A program made the translations under genes and the position numbers. 64,000 nucleotides of DNA from Globodera rostochiensis (lineage: Eukaryota; Nematoda; Chromadorea; Rhabditida; Heteroderidae): the NCBI GenBank assembly GCA_018350325.1, contig JAEVLN010000033.1:434001-498000 (forward strand), read 5' to 3'. Below are positions 1 to 9,999 of this stretch, piece after piece. The first letter of the stretch is position 1; the number at the start of each line of letters is the position of its first letter. Below the pieces are notes generated by a model, which had not been told where the DNA came from, ran no database searches, and was given only the letters and a program-made list of their open reading frames with translations.

Positions 1-576
1 TTTGACGTCTTCTTGATTGGTTGTCGTTCAGGATGTAAAAATATTTAACATAATTCAAATAGTTTATATTTAAAATTAAAATTCAAAATAAAATTGCAAA
101 TAGCCGATTTTATTGTTTATTACGCGTAGAATTATTTATCAAAAATTAGTCAGACATTGTACTTGGTTTAAAAGCTAATTAAATCATAATGAAAAATTAA
201 AATGAAGATTTAAACATGTTTAATTATTCTTATTACCAATTTATTGTTTTTGCATGTCAATTAAATAGCGTTTAATAAATTTCCAATGGCAATTTTATTT
301 TTAAACACTGCAATAATAGATATCGTTTTGTAATATTTTAAATTTTTTTAGATATTTCAATAAATAAATTTAAGTTATAGTTTATTAAAATTCTTTTCTG
401 ATAGATTAGTGCTAAAATTTAAGTGAATGCTTTGTTAAGGTGTTTAGTATTTAAATAATTATAATTTTCATGCCATTCTGTGTGTTTAATTTTACCCGCC
501 AAGCAGAGCTTGGCCGCTTCCCCTCCTATATCTAGGCTAGTTGTGGCAGAAGACGGATGAGTAATACCTTAACGAT

Positions 577-584
577 ATTAGAAC
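577..584. repeat. Target-site duplication, left (ATTAGAAC)
   Basis: This 8-bp direct repeat matches 1483-1490 exactly and abuts the transposon terminus. It has T at position 2 and A at position 7, consistent with the loose hAT target preference nTnnnnAn. Confidence 0.93.
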
Positions 585-1482
585 TAGTGTTCGGCACGGT
601 ACGGTAATACCGCGGTATTTTCGGTTTTACCGCTGTGGTATTTTTACCGAAATACCGTACCGAATCATTTTTTTGGAATTTCGGTATTTTTTCGGTATTT
701 TACCGAAATACCGTACCGAGCCATTTCTGAATACCGCGGTATTTTTCGGTATTTTGAAAAATGGATACTTTTGAACGATTTCGCTCAACTCGACACTGTT
801 TGGTGTAGTGGTGAGTGGTGTTTCTCTTGGGGAGTCAGGTGAGTGTTCGGATCCGCACCGGTGACATTATAATTTTTGATTTCGGTAAGCATTATATGGT
901 GGGGAAAACAAAAATTTTACGAAGATTTCGATTTTTGATAATATTTTGGTAGTGATGCATTAGAGTCGGTTCGAGTATTGAAAAATTTTGGGTCTCGTGC
1001 ATCACGAATTTTGGCAGTATTTACAAATTTTTGGAAATTTTTTTTGTTTGCTCAGCAAAATTGGAGTGAATTTTTAAGGAATGCAAATCTCAGCTTAAAG
1101 TTGAGACATTCAAATAAAATAAAATTTAAATGCAAAAAAATTTCATTTTTTAAAAATTTAAAAGTGTGAATTTTGTTAAAATTCAATTTTTCCAGGGGGT
1201 TCTCTTTTGGGTTCATCAAAAAAAGTTTCTCTTCAAACTCAATTGAAATGAATCCGGAAAACGCCGAAGCTTATTTTTCTCAACAAAACATTGCCCATTA
1301 TCAATTATAAGTATTGAATAAAAGTTTTTGTTCATTTGAAATTGCAATTCAAAATTGAAAAAAAAAACCGAATACCGATCGGTATACCGAATTTTTTTGG
1401 TCGGCATTTTTTCGGTATCGGTATTATACCGAAATACCGATACCGAATACCGAATACCGAAAAACCCATTTGCCGAACACTA
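585..1482. mobile_element. Non-autonomous hAT-like DNA transposon (MITE)
   Basis: The element is 898 bp. It begins TAGTGTTCGGCA (585-596) and ends with the exact reverse complement TGCCGAACACTA (1471-1482). It is flanked by a perfect 8-bp direct repeat ATTAGAAC at 577-584 and 1483-1490. TAG-type terminal inverted repeats with 8-bp duplications are the hallmark of the hAT superfamily. Both subterminal regions (about 597-740 and 1366-1470) are packed with short inverted modules of the cggtatt/aataccg type, which probably act as transposase binding sites. The interior has no transposase frame, so mobility would need an enzyme supplied elsewhere. The paralogous block at 28428-29926 lacks it and has a single target, aatagaac at 28975-28982, which independently confirms the insertion. 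Confidence 0.95.
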
Positions 1483-1490
1483 ATTAGAAC
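1483..1490. repeat. Target-site duplication, right (ATTAGAAC)
   Basis: Second copy of the 8-bp duplication flanking the 898-bp hAT-like element. After it the sequence resumes collinearity with the empty paralog near 28983. Confidence 0.93.
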
Positions 1491-1904
1491 CCGAACAAAG
1501 ATTCTTTATCATAATTTATATAAATAGAGTTACTAATCAGTGCGAGAATACGCGTAATATTGTTTAAATAATAAAATTTTGTTAAATAAGAAGCTATGTG
1601 TTTACAAATTGCAACGAAGCATAATTATTAATTTTATAAAAAATTGTATTTATGCATTTTAATCATAAATATAGCATTGTGGATTTTGATGTGTTTAGTT
1701 TTTTGAGTTTTTTTCAATTTTAGTATAAAATATACAGAAACTAATTTATTTAGCAAAAACTAAATACCCATTTCATGAAGCAAATTATTTGTAAACAAGA
1801 TTTTAAGCAATGATTAAATGTCTGTACCGTTTTTGATCTCTCTGTATTGCTATACATATTAAAATTGTTTTTTACTATAAATAATTAAATTTATTAAAAA
1901 TAAT

Positions 1905-2040
1905 TCCATGTTGTTCATCCTTTCATTTGCTCGGCTTGCTCAGGCATTTTCTTGCAGTTGGTTGCGGGTGGCAACGACGGTCCTCTCTCTCTGTATGCAA
2001 TTAATAATTATAAATATTGACATCATCACTTATTTTTTAG
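1905..2040 (+). repeat. GC-richer core inside R1, followed by a conserved AT-rich tail
   Basis: The core (tcggcttgctcaggcatttt, then a ggttgcggg stretch and tcctctctctctg) is followed by the conserved tail aaatattgacatcatcac. The same tail follows different cores at 22475-22610, 29520-29640 and 53440-53540. The tail is nearly invariant while the cores differ strongly. No frame is open across it. Function unknown. Confidence 0.6.
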
Positions 2041-2287
2041 ATATTATCAAAATCAAATAATTGATTTTAAACAAATAATAATTATATATTTTTGGATAGA
2101 ACAATTAGGTATTTAATATATTATTAGGCAATTGCTGTTTTTGTACAAAACTAAACCGTTTAATTTATATTATATCTATCTTTACGCAATTGATACAATA
2201 ATCGATTCAATTATTTGATAATTCTTTTTAATTTGTAATGTAAAACAATTTATTTTTCATGAATTATATTAATATCCGGCTAGTTCT

Positions 2288-2400
2288 ACGTCATAACCCA
2301 TGTGGTCGATATTTGTGTAAAAGCGCAAACCTTGGAGACAGCAGGTGTTAAATATAGAACTGATGGTCGGGGAGGCTTGAATGAATTGATTATATAGTAT
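2288..2400. other. GC-richer islet, unique in the window
   Basis: After the end of R1 there is about 100 bp of higher complexity (ccatgtggtcgatatttgtg, then ggagacagcaggtg and gatggtcggggaggc). I found no second copy and no open frame. It resembles the other GC-richer cores in size and setting. Confidence 0.35.
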
Positions 2401-2641
2401 TATTATTAATATTTCGCATTACTATTATTCTTATGTAAAATTTGTATTAATTTATAGAAGAACGATATTATTTATTATGTTGTCTTAAATTCTATTTTTT
2501 ATTTAATATTATTGTTCAAAAAATGCGTTTATAATTTTCATATAGCATAATCTAAGAATTGCCTTTCTATTCAATGAATTTTGTTTATCATTTTTTTATT
2601 GCGCAAATTACTTTTTGAATTGATTTGACTTTTACTGTTTA
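2401..2641. other. AT-rich spacer, nothing recognisable
   Basis: Simple AT-rich sequence with a short similarity (tattcttatg-type run near 2425) to 17450-17480 and 25910-25940. No gene, RNA or element signal seen. Confidence 0.5.
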
Positions 2642-2845
2642 AAAGCTGTTTCCGGTGTTAAAGAATTTTGATTAAGCAGCCTAACTTGAACATAGGCGCT
2701 CGTTCCAACTTCTCCTCTCTGAAAGGTATGCCTTCCCATTTGGCTCCAAGGAGGTAGAGGGAATCCATTCTAGAAGGGATTTTTCCAGCCTCGGTTGAAC
2801 GCGCTTTCGTAGCCAAAGGTATTGCAGCTGGCCATTCTAACAATA
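2642..2845. other. High-complexity GC-rich island of about 200 bp, unidentified
   Basis: This is the longest stretch of near-balanced base composition in the first 10 kb (for example tatgccttcccatttggctc and gttgaacgcgctttcgtagc). The minus strand is open for 61 codons at 2658-2843, beginning MLEWPAAIPLATKA. I recognise no domain. There is no clear splice-site framing, and I found no second copy in the window to test codon conservation. It could be a degraded exon, a captured fragment or one more non-coding core. The composition is compatible with coding, but that alone is weak evidence. Confidence 0.3.
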
Positions 2846-3535
2846 GTTATAGAGGCTTAGTTAAAAAAATTTATATTTACTATATAGTTATCTTAAATGT
2901 TCATCTTTAAGCATTTAAATTGTAAACTTTTTTAATAATTTTTTTTGTTATATTTATTTGCAAGTTTTAATTTTTATTTGAACTCAGACATTAATTTTTT
3001 TTCAGAGACATTTTTAAAACAATTAATATATTCATTTATTTTTTTATCTTAAATATTGTTGTTTATTCAATTATTGTTATTTTTTATTATATCCATCCCA
3101 AGATAATCATTATCACTCAACGCCATTTTTTAGTTAGATAATTATGTTATAGAAATGGTTTAATTCAATAATTAAGGGTTTGGTTTTGTTTATTTTTAGG
3201 TGTTTTTTTTTTTATGGTTAATTCTTGAAATGTTTGAGTCAATTTTTTTAATTTTCTACGGTTGAATTTTAGAATTGGTTGCTTTCCTGGTTTAATACCA
3301 ACACTACAATACACTGTAATATCTTCATAAAGAATTAATCATTTGAATGCTTGATATTTTTTTAAATCATTAGGTTTTTGGCTTAACCAACGGAATATGT
3401 ATATACCATCGTTTACATTAAGAAATGGCTTAATTTTTTATTGTTAATTGCTATAAGTAATTTGATTCAATGAATGTTTATTAAGATTTGCAGACTTTAA
3501 CTATTATCAAATAAAATGCACATAATCCAAGGTTA
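2846..3535. other. AT-rich spacer
   Basis: About 700 bp of T-rich low-complexity sequence. One stretch near 3370-3470 (cttaaccaacggaat, gtttacatta) weakly resembles 39920-39970. No gene or element boundary is visible. Confidence 0.5.
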
Positions 3536-3579
3536 GTTCAAACAATATGCGAAAATTTTCTTTTCTTTTTTTGATGGTG

Positions 3580-3745
3580 AGCGGTAAACGTTCTGGGGAC
3601 TGAATAGATCCAAAAAAGTTGGAACAGGAAATAATTAGTTTATTTCTAGGTTAATAACTTTTATATTAAAATGACATTCATTGCTTTTCTTGTTTTCAGT
3701 TTTTATTTTAAACTATTATAATAGATTTATAATACGCTGTAGTTA
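3580..3745 (+). repeat. Family T flank joined to a TAGGG-element fragment
   Basis: The piece gaatagatccaaaaaagttg (about 3601-3620) matches the 3' part of the hAT-like family at 38283 and 41154. It runs into the family T flank (ttaataacttttatattaaa, then ttataatagatttataat), shared with 6660-6780, 38338-38430, 48757-48870 and 55485-55600. I infer an old junction between a transposon remnant and a module. Confidence 0.5.
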
Positions 3746-3775
3746 TATAATTTTTAATATAAGTAAATAAAAAAA

Positions 3776-3960
3776 GGATACTCCAGGGCCACAGCATCGT
3801 ATGACTTTCCGACTCCGCCGATCATACAAAATTTTTTATTTTTAAGAAGCATCAATAATTATATAATTTTAATGACTTTCTTTAGATGGGGTTAAAATTG
3901 TATTTTATTATTTTTATGCATTTTTAAAAAGTGTTCCTTTTTAGGTCGGGCATCATTCTA
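3776..3960 (+). repeat. Family J module, copy 1
   Basis: The core (ccacagcatcgtatgacttt, then ccgactccgccgatcatac) is nearly identical at 17058-17099 and 55796-55838. The downstream AT-rich flank and the stretch tttttaggtcgggcatc also match the 55.8 kb copy to about 55958. Frames are closed or differ between copies, so this is non-coding repeat. Confidence 0.75.
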
Positions 3961-4039
3961 TTATTAAATTATTTGCTTTTAAACAGTGAAGCCCGCTGAA
4001 TTTGCACTCTTGTTATCATCGTCGTTTGATAACAAATTG

Positions 4040-4400
4040 CCATAAATGATCAAAAAGAACCAAAATCACGTAGACCAAGAACAATTATCACAGCAAATGC
4101 TTTTTTAACTTATTAAATCTGGTATATTAATCGACTTCAAGCGATCGCAAATTTATTTATTTTAAATAATATTATTGAGGATCAAATTTTTAAAATATAT
4201 ATATACGAATTATAGGAAAATATTATTTTGTGTAAATATTATGCTACATTTTTGATTCTAGAATTTTTTTTACAAAAATTATCAACAGACGTTTTTTTAC
4301 AAAAATTTTTATAAGTTTAATATCATTTAAAGGGTGTCGGAATATAAAATTTGGTTGGACATCTTTATTCAATTTTATTCAATGTAAAATTACTCATTTT
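4040..4400 (+). repeat. Two dispersed repeat fragments
   Basis: The segment around 4048-4120 (gtagaccaagaacaattatc) matches 30145-30200. The segment around 4280-4400 (aagggtgtcggaatataaaa, ggttggacatctttattcaa) matches 31495-31590 and partly 42180-42255. Both are AT-rich module flanks without coding signal. Confidence 0.55.
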
Positions 4401-4732
4401 TTATTAATTACCAAAAAGCGATGGTATCTAATTGATATTTTAAAAATAAAAAAGTTTAGCATATTATATTAGTGATAAATTAAATGTAATTATTTATTAA
4501 TTTTAAATATCATAATTATTCATTTTTGTTTATAATTATATTTTATACCTTTTGCATTGAAGCCAAAGCAGGTGAGAGCTCGTGACACAATTTTCATGCT
4601 TTTTCTTAGTTTTATTTATTCAAAGTATTTTAAGATGTCTTTGGATTTATTTTAATTAAAAATTTTGCCAAAAACCATCTAAACTGACTTGCGGAATTGC
4701 GACAAATTGATTTTTGGAAAAATTTGAATTTT

Positions 4733-4785
4733 TGAAAAAAATTGTTTGTATTCCGGTCCGGGGTCCGAAATTGGGTAAAATTTAT
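4733..4785 (+). repeat. Dispersed GC-rich block (ggtccggggtccgaaat)
   Basis: This short block, with core ggtccggggtccgaaat and flanks attgtttgtatt and gggtaaaat, occurs again at 50190-50236 with one or two differences. The surroundings differ, so it is a dispersed repeat end or transposon remnant. Confidence 0.6.
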
Positions 4786-4809
4786 TTTGCTTTGATAGTG
4801 ACCAATAAG

Positions 4810-5332
4810 CAGGGCTCGCAGATCTGAGGTTTTAGCCTCATTTTGTGGCTTTTTGATAGTCCAATGAGGCTAAATTTTTAAAATGAGGTTTAGCCTCATT
4901 TTGTGGCTTTTTAGAGTTTGATGAGGTTTTTTGAGGCTTTTTGCGAATTTCCCTCAATAAATCGAAAATTTCTATTAATTTTAAATATTTGGCGTAATGT
5001 TCTTCAACTTTTTCATTAAAATAATTGGGAATTTTCTTAAAAAACCTCATTTTAAATTTTTTTAAGGCAAAAAAGCATAACATTTCTGCAAATTTAGTTG
5101 CAAATCCTTTAACAAATTGAGTCAAAAATTCGAAATTTTTTTCGGCGGCGCCTATCGGCACCGCCGACTACCCCCCCCCCTCCCCCCCCCCCCCCCCCCC
5201 CACTAAAAAAAGTATTCAGGAAAAATCGCGCGCAAAAAACCCATGATTTAAGCAAAATGAGGTTTTTGGTCATAAATGAGGTTTTTTTGCTTGCCAAATG
5301 AGGCTTTTAAAAATTTTGATCTGCGAGCCCTG
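4810..5332. mobile_element. Non-autonomous hAT-like element with 15-bp perfect inverted ends
   Basis: The element is 523 bp. It starts CAGGGCTCGCAGATC (4810-4824) and ends with the exact reverse complement (5318-5332). A perfect 8-bp duplication CCAATAAG flanks it at 4802-4809 and 5333-5340. CAGGG-type ends plus 8-bp duplications point to hAT. The interior contains tandem short modules (tgaggttttagcctc, ttttgtggctttttga) and a poly-C tract at about 5170-5201. An internal stretch (about 5095-5250: attgagtcaaaaattc, cggcggcgcc, poly-C, agtattc) is shared with the 40484-41274 family, so the two families have exchanged or inherited a common interior. No transposase is encoded. Confidence 0.93.
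5169..5201 (+). repeat. Poly-C tract within the MITE
   Basis: A run of C interrupted by a single T. The same position in the related family carries shorter C runs (17775-17787, 37920-37932, 40718-40732). Such tracts slip easily, so its length is unreliable in assemblies. Confidence 0.8.
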
Positions 5333-5344
5333 CCAATAAGTGTT

Positions 5345-5760
5345 GCTTTATTTGAAATTTTTGGCTTAAATTTTTAAATGTTTTTCAGAATTCGTGATTA
5401 ATTAAGTGTTCTTTATTAGTTTCAATTAATGTCGTAATGTTATTTTAAATGTTTATAATGATAAAGATAAATTATTATTTAATTATAAAAAAATAACAGT
5501 AAAGATTACAATTTAAAAATAAAATTCTATACATTAATAAACATTTATTATTTGCGTGATATCTTAATTTGGTGAATGCAAATATTGTCGAGGGATATCG
5601 TTAAGCGGTCGTACCAAGAAGCCGATCGTTCAATGTTGTACGCCTTTTGTTGTTTTTTAGGTGCATTAATTTTTAGCTTTATTCAACCTCGATACAGCCG
5701 TTTCTTCATTATTACTTAATAAATGCTTCAACTGAACTGCAAATTTTATTTTTTTAAATA
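5345..5760 (+). repeat. Family A module, copy 1
   Basis: Conserved AT-rich flank (gttataatgataaagataaa, acattaataaacatttatta) leads into a GC-richer core at about 5570-5660 (gcggtcgtaccaagaagccg, tgttgtacgccttttgttg) and a shared tail (cagccgtttcttcattatta, atgcttcaactgaactgcaa). Other copies lie at 20350-20850, 23745-24190 and 51455-52145, with partial ones at 15060 and 26190. The core differs between copies more than its flanks. Non-coding; function unknown. Confidence 0.75.
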
Positions 5761-5879
5761 ACTTAACTTTTTTTTTTACTTTTTTTTTAAATTATTTTTT
5801 AATTTGTATTTATTTTAAAATTTTATGATAGTTTTTATTTTTATATTGCAACTACATTTATCTTTTATTTGGATAATAA

Positions 5880-6180
5880 ATAATGCCTCAAAGTTATTCT
5901 GTTGTTATTTAAAAACAGCTTGAATTTACTGAAAATACGGCGATTTAATATTGTTGTCTCAATGTTTTAAATTGTATCATTAATTGTTTAGCTTCTTACC
6001 TCAAAGACATCGTGACCCCGCATCTTGCACAATTGGACGCCGTAATATATTTAAATCATTTTTACTCTTTTTAGATGCTTTTTTACATGATATAATTTTA
6101 TTTGAACCTAAAATAGTCACTGTCCAATAATTCGATAAATATCCAGATGATAGCTTCATTTTTAAGTAAGAAATATTAAC
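5880..6180 (+). repeat. Family G core fused to a family B 5' flank
   Basis: The sequence cctcaaagacatcgtgaccc at about 6000 also occurs at 24867-24886, and with one change near 39747. It continues into AT-rich sequence (ctgtccaataattcgataaa, ccagatgatagcttcatttt) shared with 25125-25165 and 48005-48050. The minus-strand open stretch at 6001-6186 is not maintained in the other copies, so it is not a gene. Confidence 0.65.
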
Positions 6181-6640
6181 GTTCAAATATTCTACTTCAT
6201 TTAATTTATTTTTTCTGGAAGATGAATTAATTAATTTTTCAAAATTATTTAAATGTTGAATGAAAAAGAAGATTTACAAGTATCCTTCAATAAATTTAAT
6301 ATCCTTATTTCGATAATAAGTATTCATTTTATTTTGATTTCAATATTAACTTTTAAATTGTAAGCCACTCAGATTATAATATTTAAAGCAAAATTTGAAA
6401 AATCAGTAAAAACTCGACAAACGCTTGAAATTTTATTTATTTTTACAAATTTTTGAGCTGGATCTTATTATTGTAATTTTATTTAGCTTTTATATAATTT
6501 ATAAATTTATAAGTTATTTTTAATAAGATTTTGTTTGACTTTAATTTATTAAAGTTCTTAAATTTATTAGTTTTATTATTAATTGTTTCTCTTTTGGTCC
6601 TTTTCGCGCTCGATTATCAATTTTTGAATTTCATTCTAGG
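6180..6640 (+). repeat. Family B module, copy 1 (truncated core)
   Basis: AT-rich flank (cttcaataaatttaatatcc, aatcagtaaaaactcgacaa, ttttgagctggatcttatta) matches 48175-48470 and 53985-54530. The core begins ttgtttctcttttggtcctt and then ttcgcgct, as at 48.5, 54.5, 54.9 and 58.3 kb. It breaks off after cgcgct into unrelated sequence, which indicates a recombination junction near 6614. Confidence 0.7.
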
Positions 6641-6652
6641 CCTTGTTAAAAG

Positions 6653-6905
6653 TAAAAACAATTAGTTTATTTCTTGGTTAATAACTTTTATTTATAATTA
6701 CATTCAGTACTTTTCTTATTTTGAGTTATTATTTTAAAGTATTTATAATAGATATATAATAAGCTGTATTATATAAGCTCTTTTTAAAATTATCCTTGAG
6801 GTTAGAGCCTCGTTTTTGCTCTTTGATTGCCGCCTTGGGATTGCATGATTTTGGCAGTAAAGATTTGATTACTTTATCTACAAATAAAATATTTTTTTTA
6901 TTTTA
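6653..6905 (+). repeat. Family T module, copy 1
   Basis: Matches 38338-38545: ttataatagatatataata, then taaaattatccttgaggt, a variable GC-richer core (about 6805-6850) and gtaaagatttgattacttta. The flanks are well conserved; the core between them is not. A variant of the same tail is at about 46125-46180. Confidence 0.65.
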
Positions 6906-7121
6906 TACATAAAAAACGCCATTTAAACATTTATTTTTGAACTGTTGTGTGTGTTCTAATGCGTATCTTTTTGAATCAAATTTTTAATAAATTTTAACAT
7001 AATCCTTACATAACTTCCATGAGATTATTAATTAGTCGACAAAAATGTAAAGGAGAAGACCCAGATTTAATGCTTATTTACATTTTAAATATGCTGTAAA
7101 GATAAACTTTTTATACATACG

Positions 7122-7435
7122 ATTAGAGGGTTTGAGAATAATTATAATTTTTTTAATAATAAATAATGTAGACTTTATAAAATAAGAAAAACATTAATTT
7201 CAATGACAATATTTTTTTATTGGGGTAAAATACGTTTGATGGTGTTATTTTTTTAGTTTACTAGTAATTAAAACAATTTTTTACATCATTACTATTTTAT
7301 TTTTTATTTTAGTTTATTTAGGTAGAGGGTTTGAGAATAAATATAATTTTAATAATAAATAGTGTAGACTTTATAAATAAGAAAAATATTAATTTCAATG
7401 AATATTTTTTATTTACAAAATTTATTTATTTCACA
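7122..7435 (+). repeat. Local direct duplication of about 95 bp
   Basis: The segment starting tagagggtttgagaataa at 7125 recurs at 7324 with small indels, and both run through gtagactttataaa and attaatttcaatga. Between them lies ggggtaaaatacgtttgatg, which recurs at 7868 and 36573. This is a tandem-like local duplication within AT-rich module sequence. Confidence 0.7.
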
Positions 7436-7469
7436 GTTAATTAGTTAATATTATTTTCAGATAAGCGGC

Positions 7470-8988
7470 CTCGCCCGACCGCATAAAATGAATAAATTAT
7501 AAGCATTAAAATAAATAAATTTTGTCGAATTTTTTGATCACCGAATATAATTAAATTTTAATTTGAAACTCAATCATTCAACCAATTTCCTTTCATTTCG
7601 TGTTCATATTTAAAATGGGAAAATAATGTCCAAATTCAATTTTTTTTTAATGTTCAAAGCTTTTAGGTAATTCAATTAAAATTTCATTGTCATCCTCCGC
7701 CTTCTTTGAAATTTGGCTTCTGCCTTTGTCGTTTTAAACTTTTATTTATATATAGAATTATTGTTTTTGTATGTAATTTTTAAAACAATAGTTGTTTTTT
7801 CAAGTTGATAAAAATTATTATTAACCTTGAGACAACTTTAGATTTAAATGAATATATTTTTTTATTAGGGTAAAATACGCTTGATGATACATTTTTTTTT
7901 AGTTTCTAGTAATTAAAATAGTTTTTTTCAATCATTACTGTTTTATTTTGTATGTTGTTTATTTAGGTAAATGTTTATATTCGTTTAAAAACATGTAAAA
8001 ACGAATAATTTTAATAAATTTGTATAGTTCATTGCCTATAAATTAAAAAAATAGTACATCATAATTTAATATTATTATTTAAAGTTTTTTATATAGCGAA
8101 TTCCATTCTTTTTTATCAATAATATGTTTATGTCACGGCTTATTCATTTCATATGTTATGTTTATGTACCATTAAAATAATTATAATTTGTATTCGGCTG
8201 TTTGCTCTCGCCGCACGTCTCAACAAAACATTCTTGGCTATGAATTTATTTTATGTCTGTATTACAATTACATTTAAATAAACAGTTAGGTTTATTTGTA
8301 TAATAAAATTGACTATCTTCGGGTATTATTTTAAATAACTTATGACTTTAAAAGCAGCTCGAATTTACTGTTCTGTAAATTTAATTTAATTTTTAAAATA
8401 CGGCGATGCAAGTGTTTATCAAGTATAATAACTCTAGCATACAAATAGCATATTATGTATTAAAATTCTTTTAATTAATTTTTAGATAATTATTGGTTTT
8501 TGGTATATTTTAAAAATAATTCAACCTAAAGAAATTCATTCATGTATATGTACTTTGTCGAAAATTACAAAACAAGTACAAAAAAAAAAGTAAAAATTCA
8601 ATAATTGCTTTAAAAAATGAAAGATGAAAAAAAATTTAATGAACGGGGGAAATCGGAAAAGTGTCCGCCCGCCCTCGCGGCCAAAAATCAATCTCTGGCG
8701 AATGAACGGAAATGTCCAAACATTGGGCCAGGTGCACTCCGTTTGGGGCATAATTATGCAAACGTTTTTTGATATTTTTGAAAAAAACTTATGAAATGCG
8801 TTGGTAAATTTTGAAAACTTGTCAATAAAAGCAAAGAATGAAATTATAAATGAATTAATTATATTTGTTTGCAATTTCTCATCTTTAATTTATTGTATAA
8901 TTTTATTTTCTTAACGATTTAATGGTGATCTTATTTTGTTGCAAAAATAGCGTTGATAAAAATGGGTTTATCTCAAAAAACATATTCC
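7470..8988 (+). repeat. Segmental repeat D-long, copy 1
   Basis: About 1.5 kb is collinear with 36171-37728 in the same orientation, with scattered substitutions and small indels. It contains three GC-richer cores: about 7695-7735 (gcttctgcctttgtcgtttt), about 8190-8225 (ggctgtttgctctcgccgca) and family D at about 8641-8770. No frame is conserved between the copies. A reverse-complement version of its middle part lies at 59010-59400. Confidence 0.85.
8641..8780 (+). repeat. Family D core, copy 1
   Basis: GC-rich core (tgtccgcccgccctcgcggc, aatctctggcgaatgaacgg, gccaggtgcactcc, ataattatgcaaacg). Copies are at about 37340-37465 and 57757-57885, with a diverged one at about 56200-56290. The minus strand is open for 112 codons here (8536-8874), but the other copies differ by single-base indels, for example tggcgaatgaacgg versus tggcgaatggaacgg. 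A protein is therefore unlikely. Conservation could reflect recent duplication or a functional RNA or DNA site. Confidence 0.75.
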
Positions 8989-9014
8989 TAATTTATATTT
9001 GTTTAATATGTTTA

Positions 9015-9490
9015 GCAGACACTTTGTTGTTAGGTTCATTTTTTAGAATCTTTAATTTTTTAAGCATTAAATTATATTAGACTACCTATCAAATTTTTAG
9101 ACAAGTTAATTAGTATTATTAAATTTTCGAAGAAATATCATTTCTTATTTATAAAAAAATTTCAAACAAAATTCATCGCTTCGTCCTCACAAATTAGAGT
9201 TTTTATCGATTCACTTAACTTTTTTGTTTGTTAGGCATTCATTTTTTAAACTTATTTTAACTTTATTAATTTAAAATTGCATTCAAGATGTGTTATTAGT
9301 TTATCATTTTGCGTTGCTAAATATCTGCTTTTATCAAGAATATTGGAATATGTATTCTGTTGAAATTTTATAGGAATTATATTTGTAATGCAAACAAATG
9401 CTATTTGGATTATAATAATTTATTATTTTTTAATATAGTTTGATTCTGTGATCATTTCGTTTACTTTAATTATTTGTTATTTTATTGTAA
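9015..9490 (+). repeat. Dispersed AT-rich block, copy 1
   Basis: The first part (agcagacactttgttgttag, cgtcctcacaaattagagtt) matches 19213-19507. The second part (attgcattcaagatgtgtta, aatgctatttggattataat) matches 22193-22430 and 33325-33460. The block is thus assembled from two modules that occur separately elsewhere. Confidence 0.7.
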
Positions 9491-9639
9491 ACAAATTTTT
9501 TTTAAATTAAATTGTTATTTATTTATAGCACTCTTGTTTAACAAAACATTAAGCATCAATTAAAAACGGAATTTTCTTTTTTATAAATAAATATTATTTC
9601 CTTTAAATTACAGAAAAATAAATATTTAGCAAAACATTG

Positions 9640-9900
9640 AATAACAATTGATGTAAGTTTTTATGTAAATATATGATTAAACAAAGTTGCTAGATTTAAT
9701 TGGTTAAAAAAAGATCTTCTATGTTCTTATGATAAAGTATAAATTAATGGACAAAGTTTCTATGTTAACCGCCTTTTGTTTGTTTTTAAATAGCCTTTTT
9801 TACAGCAGTAAATTGCATAAAGACAGGTTATGCGTAACTTGAAAATCATGGCAAGTTCGCTGATATATTAGTAAATTTTTTGTTTGATTTACTTTTAGTA
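9640..9900 (+). repeat. Dispersed AT-rich block with family L core
   Basis: The stretch from about 9645 (ttgatgtaagtttttatgta, aaaaaagatcttctatgttc) matches 26332-26443. The core near 9800-9880 (ggcaagttcgctgatatatt) is related to about 20030-20100. The two cores share their 3' end but not the middle. Confidence 0.6.
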
Positions 9901-9999
9901 AAGACAATTCCTTTACTTATTATAAATTAATTCTGTTGAACGATTTATTTTGATACAATTATAGATTAATTCAATTTATTTAAATTACAATTTTGTTTA

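Larger units (their letters stand above)
29..2296 (+). repeat. Segmental repeat R1, copy 1 (carries a transposon insertion)
   Basis: This block aligns almost base for base with 28428-29926 in the same orientation. Shared landmarks are the GC-rich core at about 497-565 (gccgcttcccctcctatatc), the core at about 1920-2000 and the terminal ggctagttctacgtcataa. After removing the 898-bp transposon at 585-1482 and one 8-bp target copy, about 1362 bp remain against 1499 bp in copy 2. Two small extra pieces in copy 2 (about 29222-29340 and about 29830-29860) explain the difference. Bases 1-60 also match 53048-53107. No coding potential is visible. I infer paralogous duplication; the function, if any, is unknown. 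Confidence 0.85.

Noticed and set aside
4838..5161. 107-codon minus-strand open reading frame
   Set aside because: It lies entirely inside the hAT-like MITE at 4810-5332 and translates short tandem modules; no transposase motif.
8536..8874. 112-codon minus-strand open reading frame over the family D core
   Set aside because: The corresponding cores at 37.3 and 57.7 kb differ by single-base indels that shift the frame; the rest is AT-rich flank giving Phe/Ile/Asn-rich translation.
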